Assembly (NCBI GenBank): GCA_045125095.1
Contig: JBGVMW010000114.1
Span: forward strand, 1-7,001
Source of the DNA: JBGVMW01 sp045125095
Lineage (GTDB): Bacteria > Bacillota > Clostridia > Lachnospirales > Lachnospiraceae
Direction of reading: 5' to 3'
DNA: 7,001 nucleotides
The position numbers were made by a program, and so were the translations under genes. Position 1 is the first letter of the stretch; each line of letters opens with the position of its first letter. Shown one piece after another: positions 1 to 5,360 of this stretch. The notes beneath the pieces were generated by a model. That model was given only the letters and a program-made list of their open reading frames with translations, was not told where the DNA came from and did not search any database.

Positions 1-975
1 GAAAAACGTGAGACAACATCACGCAGATTCTGCAGAGCCCACAGGAATGAACTGTGGCAGGGAGACATCAAGTATGGACCGGACATCAGGCTGTCAGACG
101 GAAGGCTGATTAAGACCTATCTGTCTTCACTGATTGATGACCATTCCAGATACATTGTACAGTCTGAATTTTATGATAATCAGAGGCAGGAAGTGGTGGA
201 GGATACCTTCCATAAGGCAATCCTAAAGCACGGAAAATGTGACTCCTGCTATCTTGATAATGGAACGCAATACACATCAAACCAGCTGCATACAGCCCTT
301 GCGAAGCTTGGAATCCGCGTTTTACATGCGAAAATAAGACCTTGTGAATCCAAGGGGAAAATAGAAAAATTCCACCAGAAGGTAGACCAGTTCATAGCAG
401 AGATAAAGGTCGCACATGTACATTCCCTGGAAGAATTGAATCGCAGATGGAAGATTTTTCTGGAACAGGATTATCAGAAGGAAGCCCACGATGGAATCAG
501 GGAATACTATAAATCTTATGGAGTGACAGTTCCGTCAGGAGGCATTAGCCCGCTTCGGGAATGGAACAGGGACACCAGGGGTCTGGTATTTTTGGATACT
601 ACCGTGGTAAGTGAAGCCTTTCTGCATCATGAGACAAGAAGGCTGGATAATGCCGGATGTTTTTCATTTGGAGATGTAAGGTATGAGGCGAGTGCAGCAC
701 TTGCAAATGCAGAGGTAGAGATCGTTTACGATCCGATGAATACAGAAGTAATAAAGGTTCTGTATCAGGATATGGAGCCGATTATGGCGCACAGAGTAAA
801 AATCGGAGCATTCTGTGACAAGAAATCACCGTTGCCGGTGGCGATGACAGATAAGCTTCCGGAAACATCAAGATTTCTAGATGCACTGGAAAAGAAATAC
901 AGAGAAGACCATCAGCTGATGGCCAATGCCCTTTCCTTTGGGGAATACGGAAAGGCGGGTGGTCAGAATGTATGA
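1..975 (+). CDS. DDE transposase (rve core, Mu-type C-terminal region), 5' partial
   Basis: This enzyme is predicted to cut and join transposon ends. The frame is open from base 1, so the start lies upstream of the window and the GTG at 193 is internal. The retroviral-integrase-like core is clear: first Asp in the QGDIKYGP stretch (codon 64-66), second Asp in YLDNGTQYTS (codon 256-258), and Glu in GKIEKFHQ (codon 364-366), giving the classic D-35-E spacing. The part after about base 560 (RGLVFLDTT onward, then RYEASAAL and VEIVYDP) resembles the beta-barrel C-terminal region of Mu/TniA-type transposases. The N-terminal DNA-binding domain is not visible. The stop overlaps the start of the ATPase gene by 8 bases, so the two are probably translationally coupled. 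Annotation pipelines might call it IS481-like; the paired ATPase favours the TniA/TnsB/MuA group. Confidence 0.88.
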   Translation, partial: EKRETTSRRFCRAHRNELWQGDIKYGPDIRLSDGRLIKTYLSSLIDDHSRYIVQSEFYDNQRQEVVEDTFHKAILKHGKCDSCYLDNGTQYTSNQLHTALAKLGIRVLHAKIRPCESKGKIEKFHQKVDQFIAEIKVAHVHSLEELNRRWKIFLEQDYQKEAHDGIREYYKSYGVTVPSGGISPLREWNRDTRGLVFLDTTVVSEAFLHHETRRLDNAGCFSFGDVRYEASAALANAEVEIVYDPMNTEVIKVLYQDMEPIMAHRVKIGAFCDKKSPLPVAMTDKLPETSRFLDALEKKYREDHQLMANALSFGEYGKAGGQNV

Positions 976-1783
976 AAACTATTATGAAATGATTCATACG
1001 CCTTTTACCCGGGATATTCCGGCAGACAGACTGTATTGTTCCGCACAGATAGAGGATGCAGTAGGAAGACTGACATATGTTGCAGACAGACAGCTTTTTG
1101 CAGTAGTCACAGCGGATCCCGGATGTGGAAAATCCACACTCATCCGGATGTTTGGGGAAAGGCTGCCCAAGGACAAATATATGCTGCTGTATCTGTCAGA
1201 TTCCAAGCTTACGCCAAGATGGCTGTATGCAGGACTGTTAGATCAGATGGGACTGGAGGCAAGGTTTTACCGTGGAGACTCCAAGAGACAGTTGCAGAAA
1301 GAGATTGAAAATGTCAGAACAGTGCAGAAAAAGAAAGTGATATTCGTTTTGGATGAAGCTCATCTTTTGGGGAAAGAAACGCTGGAGGAGTTCCGTTTTC
1401 TGTTGAACTACAAATTTGATTCGTCAAGTCCTATGAGCCTAATACTTGTGGGACAGACGGAGCTGTGGGAACAAAAACTGAGGCTGCAGAGCTATGCGGC
1501 AATCCGTCAGAGGATTGATATGAATATCGTATTGAATCGCCTGGACAGAGCGGAAACCAGAAAATATATCGCAGCACATATGGCGTATGCAGGTGTGAAG
1601 CAGGATTTATTTACCAGCGGAGCGGAAGATGAAATATTCAAGGTGTCATCAGGAATCCCCCGGATGATAAACCGCATATGTGAAAAAACGCTGATGTATG
1701 CGTATCAACAGCAGAAGCGTCTGATTGATGAGCACATGGTGAGATTTGTAGCCGACCATGAGATGGTTGGTGGAATAGACTAA
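968..1783 (+). CDS. ExeA/TniB-like AAA+ ATPase, transposition helper
   Basis: This 271-aa ATPase probably works with the upstream transposase in target selection and activation, as TniB, TnsC and MuB do. Numbered from the ATG at 968, it has a Walker A loop ADPGCGKST (residues 49-57, with Ala in place of the usual first Gly), Walker B VIFVLDEAH (124-132), a sensor-1 strand LILVGQTEL (158-166), arginine-finger candidates in IRQRI (179-183), and a sensor-2 region GIPRMINRIC (229-238). Length and order of motifs fit the ExeA/TniB family. An in-frame ATG at 926 would add 14 residues, but it has no ribosome site and lies deeper in the transposase gene. The start at 968 follows a GGCGGGTGG stretch and gives an 8-base overlap, so it is preferred. 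Confidence 0.87.
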   Translation: MYENYYEMIHTPFTRDIPADRLYCSAQIEDAVGRLTYVADRQLFAVVTADPGCGKSTLIRMFGERLPKDKYMLLYLSDSKLTPRWLYAGLLDQMGLEARFYRGDSKRQLQKEIENVRTVQKKKVIFVLDEAHLLGKETLEEFRFLLNYKFDSSSPMSLILVGQTELWEQKLRLQSYAAIRQRIDMNIVLNRLDRAETRKYIAAHMAYAGVKQDLFTSGAEDEIFKVSSGIPRMINRICEKTLMYAYQQQKRLIDEHMVRFVADHEMVGGID

Positions 1784-1786
1784 AAA

Positions 1787-1806
1787 TCCGGGGCGATTGC
1801 CCCGGA
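1787..1806 (+). other. GC-rich perfect hairpin after the ATPase gene
   Basis: An 8-bp perfect stem (TCCGGGGC / GCCCCGGA) with a GATT loop begins 3 bases after the ATPase stop codon. It is placed like a terminator but lacks a following T tract (AATCAGTGAC follows), so it is not a canonical intrinsic terminator. It could end transcription weakly, protect the mRNA 3' end, or hinder read-through into the transposon end. Confidence 0.6.
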
Positions 1807-1810
1807 ATCA

Positions 1811-1863
1811 GTGACAAGAAAGTGAATAAGGTTGTGACAGAGAGTGAGAGTAAATCTGTGACA
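1811..1863 (+). repeat. Three GTGACA repeats, likely transposase-binding sites at the right end
   Basis: GTGACA occurs at 1811-1816, 1834-1839 and 1858-1863, spaced 23 and 24 bases apart. In the first two copies a partial GTGA follows 10-11 bases later, about one helical turn; the third copy loses this extension after ACA at 1863. Read inward from the right, the end begins TGTCAC. Ends starting with TGT and carrying several spaced subterminal transposase sites are typical of Tn7-like, TniA-type and Mu-type elements. The function is inferred from position and periodicity. The matching left end is outside the window. Confidence 0.55.
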
Positions 1864-2044
1864 GCTCATGGAATTTTTAACAATAGTCGATTGGCTATCC
1901 TCTGTTATAGGAAAGGATAAGATATATGTAAAGATAGAATAAATGTTCGTTATAATTTGTAGTTTTAGACAAATTTAATTGTAGAATAATTTAGTTTGTA
2001 ATTAATATAGGATGCTTTGGATGAAAAATTGTGGAAAAATGTAA

Positions 2045-2050
2045 TATAAT
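2045..2050 (+). promoter_or_regulatory. Candidate -10 box upstream of the MBL-fold gene
   Basis: A perfect TATAAT lies 33 bases before the start codon, in very AT-rich DNA, and is the best-placed -10 for the four-gene operon. No good -35 sits at 16-18 bases: TTGGAT at 2017 is 22 bases away and TTGTGG at 2029 is only 10. The promoter may be weak, use an activator, or start elsewhere (another TATAAT is at 1951-1956). A Shine-Dalgarno-like AGGTGGTGA lies at about 2070-2078, just before the ATG at 2083. Confidence 0.35.
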
Positions 2051-2082
2051 GTGGTAATATTTACATAAGAGGTGGTGAGAGA

Positions 2083-3549
2083 ATGGAAACATGTTTAGAA
2101 GATTTATGGGAATTAATAAGAACACCTATTTCAAAAGTAATTGAAGAGCCAAAGGATACATCTATAAGGAGAGAAATTTTAGTAAAAAAATGTGATGCCG
2201 CTGAAAAAAGTAATGAATTAATAAAAGAATTTTTTTCAGATTTAGAAGAATGTTTCGGCGAGGAAAGAAAGTTAATAGAGATTCCAGAGCATGTTACTAT
2301 TTTTCAACAATCATTGGAAGAATTTTGTGATAAATCTGTAAATGGAGTTAAAGAAGGAGCTAAATTAGCAAAAAAAACAGCAGAAAAGTGTGGCTTATGT
2401 GCTGTATGTGTGGAGTGTTCACATAAGTTTTATGATAGTGTTATTGGGCAGAAAATGGAAGAAAAAAGTCTACCATTTGAATTAGAAAATTATTTTCTTA
2501 TGCCTGCACAAATGCATTATTATCAACAGAGTATGTATGGTGCAAACGAACAGCTTCATTTAGAAAATCGGTTATTGTGTTTAAAAGGTTTTTCCTCATC
2601 TACTCCTACAATTCATTCAATCGCTTTTGATGCAGAATGTGCAGGTGGAGGATTATATTTAAATTATAAAGGTTTAGGGATTGTAATAGATCCAGGAATA
2701 GGTTTTGTAAATTCTATGCATAAAAATGGAATCTATATTAATAATATAAATGTTGTGATAATTACGCACGATCATTTAGACCATAATGCAGATGCAAAAG
2801 TAATCTCGTCGCTACTATATGATTTGAATAATTATAATCAAAGAAAAAATAAAATTGTAAAAGAAGTATTTGAACTAAGTAATGTAAAGGAGCATACAAT
2901 AACCTGGATTGTTGATGAAGGAACAAAAGTAGAATTAGAAAAGAATGTGAATAACATAAAGTCTTTAGGGGAGTTTGTTGGAAGAAAAAGACAAATTGTT
3001 GAGGGAAATAAAGACATTAAAATGGCTGCTATTCGTACTAAACATATAAAGGATAGCGATGAATCTTTTGGAATACAATTATCTATGAATTATGGGAAAA
3101 TGTTGACAGTGGGATATACTTCTGACACTGCTTTTTTCTCAGAATTACCTTCTTTTTATAACAAATCAGATATACTGATTTTTAATGTAAGTGATATTTA
3201 TAAGAAAGATGTTAAGGGGATTCAGGATAAGCATTCACACTTAGGATATAATGGTAGTTGCAAATTGTTAAAAGAAGTAAAACCCAAGTTGGCAATTGCA
3301 TCAGAATTTTGTTGTACAAATGGAGATTTTCGAATGGCTTTTATGAATACATTGTCAGAAGAATTGGCTGGAAAGAGCAATATCATTCTTGGAGAGATCG
3401 GTTTAAATATATCTATTCCTGAAGCCAAAATAGAATGTTCTTTTTGTAAAAAAATAGTAGATTTAGCAAGGATAAAAATTATTGCTCCTAAAAAAGAATA
3501 TGGAAAAATTCAGTATGCATGTGGACATTGTGCTAAGAATATGATATAA
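2083..3549 (+). CDS. MBL-fold metallohydrolase with N-terminal helical region and C-terminal zinc ribbon
   Basis: This 488-aa protein is predicted to be a cytoplasmic, metal-dependent hydrolase; no signal peptide or membrane segment is seen. Residues 1-165 are mainly charged and helical and carry an unusual CX2CX2CX2C cluster (Cys103, 106, 109, 112). The metallo-beta-lactamase core spans about 180-445: the strand ending IDPG (Asp203), HDHLDH (His229, His231, Asp233, His234; the HxHxDH signature), His321 in TKH, Asp348 in YTSD, and His386 in KHSHLGY. The catalytic ligand set therefore looks complete. The tail has a CX2C...CX2C zinc ribbon (Cys452, 455, 480, 483). The layout recalls RNase Z-like nucleases more than class B beta-lactamases, but the substrate cannot be read from sequence. 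It is the first gene of a four-gene run with AT-rich composition unlike its neighbours. The ATG at 2083 has a good ribosome site. Confidence 0.85.
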   Translation: METCLEDLWELIRTPISKVIEEPKDTSIRREILVKKCDAAEKSNELIKEFFSDLEECFGEERKLIEIPEHVTIFQQSLEEFCDKSVNGVKEGAKLAKKTAEKCGLCAVCVECSHKFYDSVIGQKMEEKSLPFELENYFLMPAQMHYYQQSMYGANEQLHLENRLLCLKGFSSSTPTIHSIAFDAECAGGGLYLNYKGLGIVIDPGIGFVNSMHKNGIYINNINVVIITHDHLDHNADAKVISSLLYDLNNYNQRKNKIVKEVFELSNVKEHTITWIVDEGTKVELEKNVNNIKSLGEFVGRKRQIVEGNKDIKMAAIRTKHIKDSDESFGIQLSMNYGKMLTVGYTSDTAFFSELPSFYNKSDILIFNVSDIYKKDVKGIQDKHSHLGYNGSCKLLKEVKPKLAIASEFCCTNGDFRMAFMNTLSEELAGKSNIILGEIGLNISIPEAKIECSFCKKIVDLARIKIIAPKKEYGKIQYACGHCAKNMI

Positions 3550-3550
3550 T
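3522..3550 (+). promoter_or_regulatory. Candidate internal promoter at the end of the MBL-fold gene
   Basis: TGGACA (3522-3527) and a perfect TATAAT (3545-3550) are separated by exactly 17 bases, a near-consensus sigma-A-type promoter. The -10 covers the stop codon of the MBL-fold gene and lies about 60 bases before the next start. It could express the three small genes separately. The -35 also encodes part of the CGHC zinc-ribbon motif, so the match may be partly chance. Confidence 0.35.
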
Positions 3551-3609
3551 AGACAACTGTATAACTAGAAAAAGGATAGAGCAAGCTGAAGTATAGGTGT
3601 GGTAACTGA

Positions 3610-4035
3610 ATGAAAGAATATGAATATATTGTATTAGCAACCAACGAAATTTTTAGCCATATGATTTCTAGTGTGATATGTTTGGAGAATTATTATAATG
3701 AAAGTATTGATAATTCATTTAGAAATATTTTTGTTGCATTTAATGAGCTTCGGAAAGATTATAAGACACATATGAGTGTAGAATTAGATTCAGAAGATGA
3801 AAGGATGCAATTGGCTAGATTTAGAACAAGATGTAGGCATAAGAGAGAAGAAATATTAGAAAGTTATATTGAAGAACTTAAAGAACTTGATAATTCTATT
3901 GATTATGACAGTAAAGTTAGAGAGTATTATAGAAGAATAGAAAAGGAAGATGTTGAAACACTTGAGATGCAACTGATGATTTATCCGTATTTAATGTCAT
4001 TAGTACGAAAAAATGAGGAAGGTAAGGCGAATTAG
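3610..4035 (+). CDS. Hypothetical protein, 141 aa, charged and helical
   Basis: I do not recognise this protein. It is rich in Glu, Arg, Lys and Tyr and looks almost wholly alpha-helical, with no signal peptide, clear transmembrane span or catalytic motif. Residues 60-120 are strongly charged (many Glu/Arg runs such as KREEILESYIEELKELD) and could form a coiled coil or a helical bundle. It starts 60 bases after the MBL-fold gene behind a weak AGGTGTGG-like site and ends one base before the next start, so it belongs to the same transcription unit. Its AT-rich composition matches the rest of the operon. A role as binding partner or regulator of the metallohydrolase is a guess from context only. 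Confidence 0.78.
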   Translation: MKEYEYIVLATNEIFSHMISSVICLENYYNESIDNSFRNIFVAFNELRKDYKTHMSVELDSEDERMQLARFRTRCRHKREEILESYIEELKELDNSIDYDSKVREYYRRIEKEDVETLEMQLMIYPYLMSLVRKNEEGKAN

Positions 4036-4036
4036 T

Positions 4037-4219
4037 ATGGAAAAAAGAGTGGCTGAAAAATATGCAAAACTGCATAAAGCATGTAATCAGTATCCAGAAA
4101 TTGTTCTGTCTAGTGTAGAGGAACGTGGTGGTTATTTAAATCATGGAAAGGCTGTGAAAGTATATGTACAGCCTGTACGACGAGCAAAAAATGGATTTAT
4201 AGAGAAGTTCTGTCTCTAA
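4037..4219 (+). CDS. Small basic hypothetical protein, 60 aa
   Basis: This is a short Lys/Arg-rich protein of unknown family. The frame also offers an ATG at 4013, inside the preceding gene, giving 68 aa. The ATG at 4037 is preferred because it follows the upstream stop by a single base and has AGGAAGG and AAGG purine stretches 8-20 bases before it, which fits translational coupling. The N-terminal half looks helical; the C-terminal half (KAVKVYVQPVRRAKNGF) looks like a beta strand and a basic tail, suited to binding nucleic acid or an acidic partner. No catalytic motif is visible. It could also be a non-functional small frame, but its tight fit between two genes argues for a real gene. Confidence 0.6.
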   Translation: MEKRVAEKYAKLHKACNQYPEIVLSSVEERGGYLNHGKAVKVYVQPVRRAKNGFIEKFCL

Positions 4220-4238
4220 TTTTCTATGGTGATAATAG

Positions 4239-4796
4239 ATGAGTTTAGAGAAAATGCATCCTGCACTAAAGGAACAATTTTGTGAACAGTTATATGAAAG
4301 ACATATTGTTGGTTCATCAGAAAAATTGATGAAGTATGAAGAGTATGCACATGCTATTAAGGCAAGAATGCCAGTTAGTTGTTATACAAATTTTCGTGAT
4401 GCCTTGTTTCATTTTAGAAAAGTGGTATCTTCGATGGAGGAGAGTGAAATAGAGCGACAAGCATTTGCTGTAAAAGAGCATTTGTCAAGAGCTTTAACAG
4501 ATGCTGGAAGTTCCATATTGTATCATTTGTCTGATGTAGCTGAAGTGCTACTTGGGGATGAAGAAATAACCGCAGATGTGCAAGAGCAAATTAGAAAGTG
4601 TTTACATAATCTTAAAAGTGCCAATCTTCGGAAAAGATTTGGAGGTATGATGATTTCGAATGATGATATGTCTCGTATAAGTCATGAGGAAATACAAGGT
4701 TTAATAGATGATTTCTATAAGCTATTAGATGAGAAATGTGCAGATAAATTTGCACGATATTCTAATGGGTTTAGCAATAATATTGTAGATGCGTAA
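4239..4796 (+). CDS. Hypothetical helical protein, 185 aa
   Basis: I do not recognise this family. It appears entirely alpha-helical, soluble and without a signal peptide. Helices around residues 33-65 (YEEYAHAIKARM, then NFRDALFHFRKVV) and 70-105 (a helix with KEHLSRAL followed by SSILYHLSDVAEVLL) suggest a compact bundle; residues 110-135 and 148-175 form two more. No HExxH, Walker or RX4-6H motif is present. The start follows a GGTGAT ribosome site by 6 bases, 19 bases after the previous gene. It is the last gene of the operon, since a strong terminator begins 10 bases after its stop. The stretch NFRDALFHFRKV faintly resembles SFRNIFVAFNELRK in the 141-aa protein, so the two may be distantly related. 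Confidence 0.8.
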   Translation: MSLEKMHPALKEQFCEQLYERHIVGSSEKLMKYEEYAHAIKARMPVSCYTNFRDALFHFRKVVSSMEESEIERQAFAVKEHLSRALTDAGSSILYHLSDVAEVLLGDEEITADVQEQIRKCLHNLKSANLRKRFGGMMISNDDMSRISHEEIQGLIDDFYKLLDEKCADKFARYSNGFSNNIVDA

Positions 4797-4806
4797 AATA
4801 AAAAAC

Positions 4807-4853
4807 AAAAGGCAATTAAGAAAGGAAAATTCTTAGTTGCCTTTTATTTTTTT
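4807..4853 (+). terminator. Strong intrinsic terminator of the four-gene operon
   Basis: A 16-bp stem (4807-4822 with 4830-4845, one T-G wobble at 4816/4836) closes a 7-base AGGAAAA loop and is followed by ATTTTTTT. The A-rich 5' flank pairs with the early T residues, so it could also act on transcripts from the opposite strand. It cleanly ends the unit that begins near 2083. Confidence 0.92.
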
Positions 4854-4891
4854 ATAGTGTTGGGGACAAAATGAATAGTGTTATTTAGTAG

Positions 4892-4917
4892 AAGGCAGTC
4901 ATTAGTGGCTGCCTTTT
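4892..4917 (+). terminator. Second terminator-like hairpin before the ArdC-like gene
   Basis: AAGGCAGTC (4892-4900) pairs with GGCTGCCTT (4907-4915), with one wobble, around an ATTAGT loop; the T run is short (TTTTG). It lies 32 bases before the ArdC-like start. It may be the terminator of the gene that lay upstream before the cargo entered, or an attenuator in the leader of the ArdC-like gene. Confidence 0.65.
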
Positions 4918-4949
4918 GTCATGCAAAATTGAAAATATGGAGGTCTATT

Positions 4950-5360
4950 ATGGCAGATAAAAAAACAGAAAAGCAGAAAGTACAAGAAATCACAGAAAAA
5001 CTGGAACAAGGTATTAAGGAACTGTTTGAGAGTGAGAAGTATAAGAATTATCTTAACACCATGTCAAAATTTCATAATTACAGCTTTAACAATACCCTTT
5101 TAATTGCCATGCAAAAGCCGGATGCTACCTTAGTAGCGGGATTTCAGGCTTGGAAGAAAAATTTTGAAAGACACGTTAAAAAAGGGGAAAAAGGTATTCG
5201 TATTCTTGCCCCGGCACCATATAAGGTAAAAGAAGAACAGGAGAAACTTGATCCGGAAACGAATGAAATCATGCTTGATAAGGATGGAAAGCCTGTTATG
5301 GAGGAAGTGGAGGTAATCATTCCAGCCTTTCGTGCAGTTTCTGTTTTTGATGTGTCATAG
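4950..5360 (+). CDS. ArdC-like ssDNA-binding domain, N-terminal fragment cut by an amber stop
   Basis: This 136-aa reading frame encodes the N-terminal domain of an ArdC/LtrC-type protein. Such proteins protect or handle incoming single-stranded DNA and block restriction during conjugation. Family marks include the YLNTMSKFHNYSFNN region (about residues 30-45), TLVAGFQAWKKNF, the KKGEKGIRILAP loop, and the closing IPAFRAVSVFDVS. The ATG at 4950 has a GGAGGT ribosome site 5 bases upstream; an earlier in-frame start at 4878 would run through the hairpin and is rejected. In relatives FDVS is, as far as I recall, followed by Gln-Thr and an intact metallopeptidase domain. Here the Gln position is TAG (5358-5360), and the same frame continues with family-like sequence. 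The product is thus a truncated protein holding just the DNA-binding domain, unless the stop is bypassed. Confidence 0.82.
   Translation: MADKKTEKQKVQEITEKLEQGIKELFESEKYKNYLNTMSKFHNYSFNNTLLIAMQKPDATLVAGFQAWKKNFERHVKKGEKGIRILAPAPYKVKEEQEKLDPETNEIMLDKDGKPVMEEVEVIIPAFRAVSVFDVS

Larger units (their letters stand above)
1..1863 (+). mobile_element. 3' part of a Tn7/Mu-like transposon
   Basis: This is the right-hand portion of a transposon; its left part lies outside the window. It holds a DDE transposase with a Mu-type C-terminal region, an overlapping AAA+ ATPase, and terminal-type GTGACA repeats. The transposase-plus-ATPase pair is the core of the TniA/TniB, TnsB/TnsC and MuA/MuB class. The right limit at 1863 is inferred: the last repeat ends in ACA (TGT read inward), its repeat unit breaks off there, and the DNA becomes clearly more AT-rich just afterwards. 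If that is right, the target duplication would begin at 1864 (GCTCA if 5 bp). The true end could be some tens of bases away. Confidence 0.65.

Noticed and set aside
782..1206. Minus-strand open frames of about 70 codons over the transposase/ATPase junction
   Set aside because: They lie antisense to two well-supported genes and have no recognisable product or ribosome site; they are shadows of the coding strand.
1036..1308. A 90-codon + strand frame inside the ATPase gene
   Set aside because: It is out of frame within the ATPase gene across the Walker A region and gives a low-complexity, unfamily-like product.
1811..1863. Interpreting the GTGACA repeats as a CRISPR array or iteron origin
   Set aside because: The repeats are only 6-8 bases, there are just three, and no replication gene is adjacent; the transposon-end reading fits the neighbouring genes better.
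1883..1920. Short imperfect inverted repeats (ATAGTC/GGCTAT and TATCCT/AGGATA)
   Set aside because: Stems of six pairs in AT-rich DNA are expected by chance and no linked feature supports a function.
2083..3549. Reading the MBL-fold protein as a beta-lactam resistance enzyme
   Set aside because: There is no signal peptide, the length and extra cysteine clusters do not fit, and the C-terminal His context is closer to RNase Z-like members of the superfamily.
4239..4796. HEPN ribonuclease identity for the 185-aa protein
   Set aside because: It is helical like HEPN proteins, but no RX4-6H catalytic motif can be found, so the call would be unsupported.
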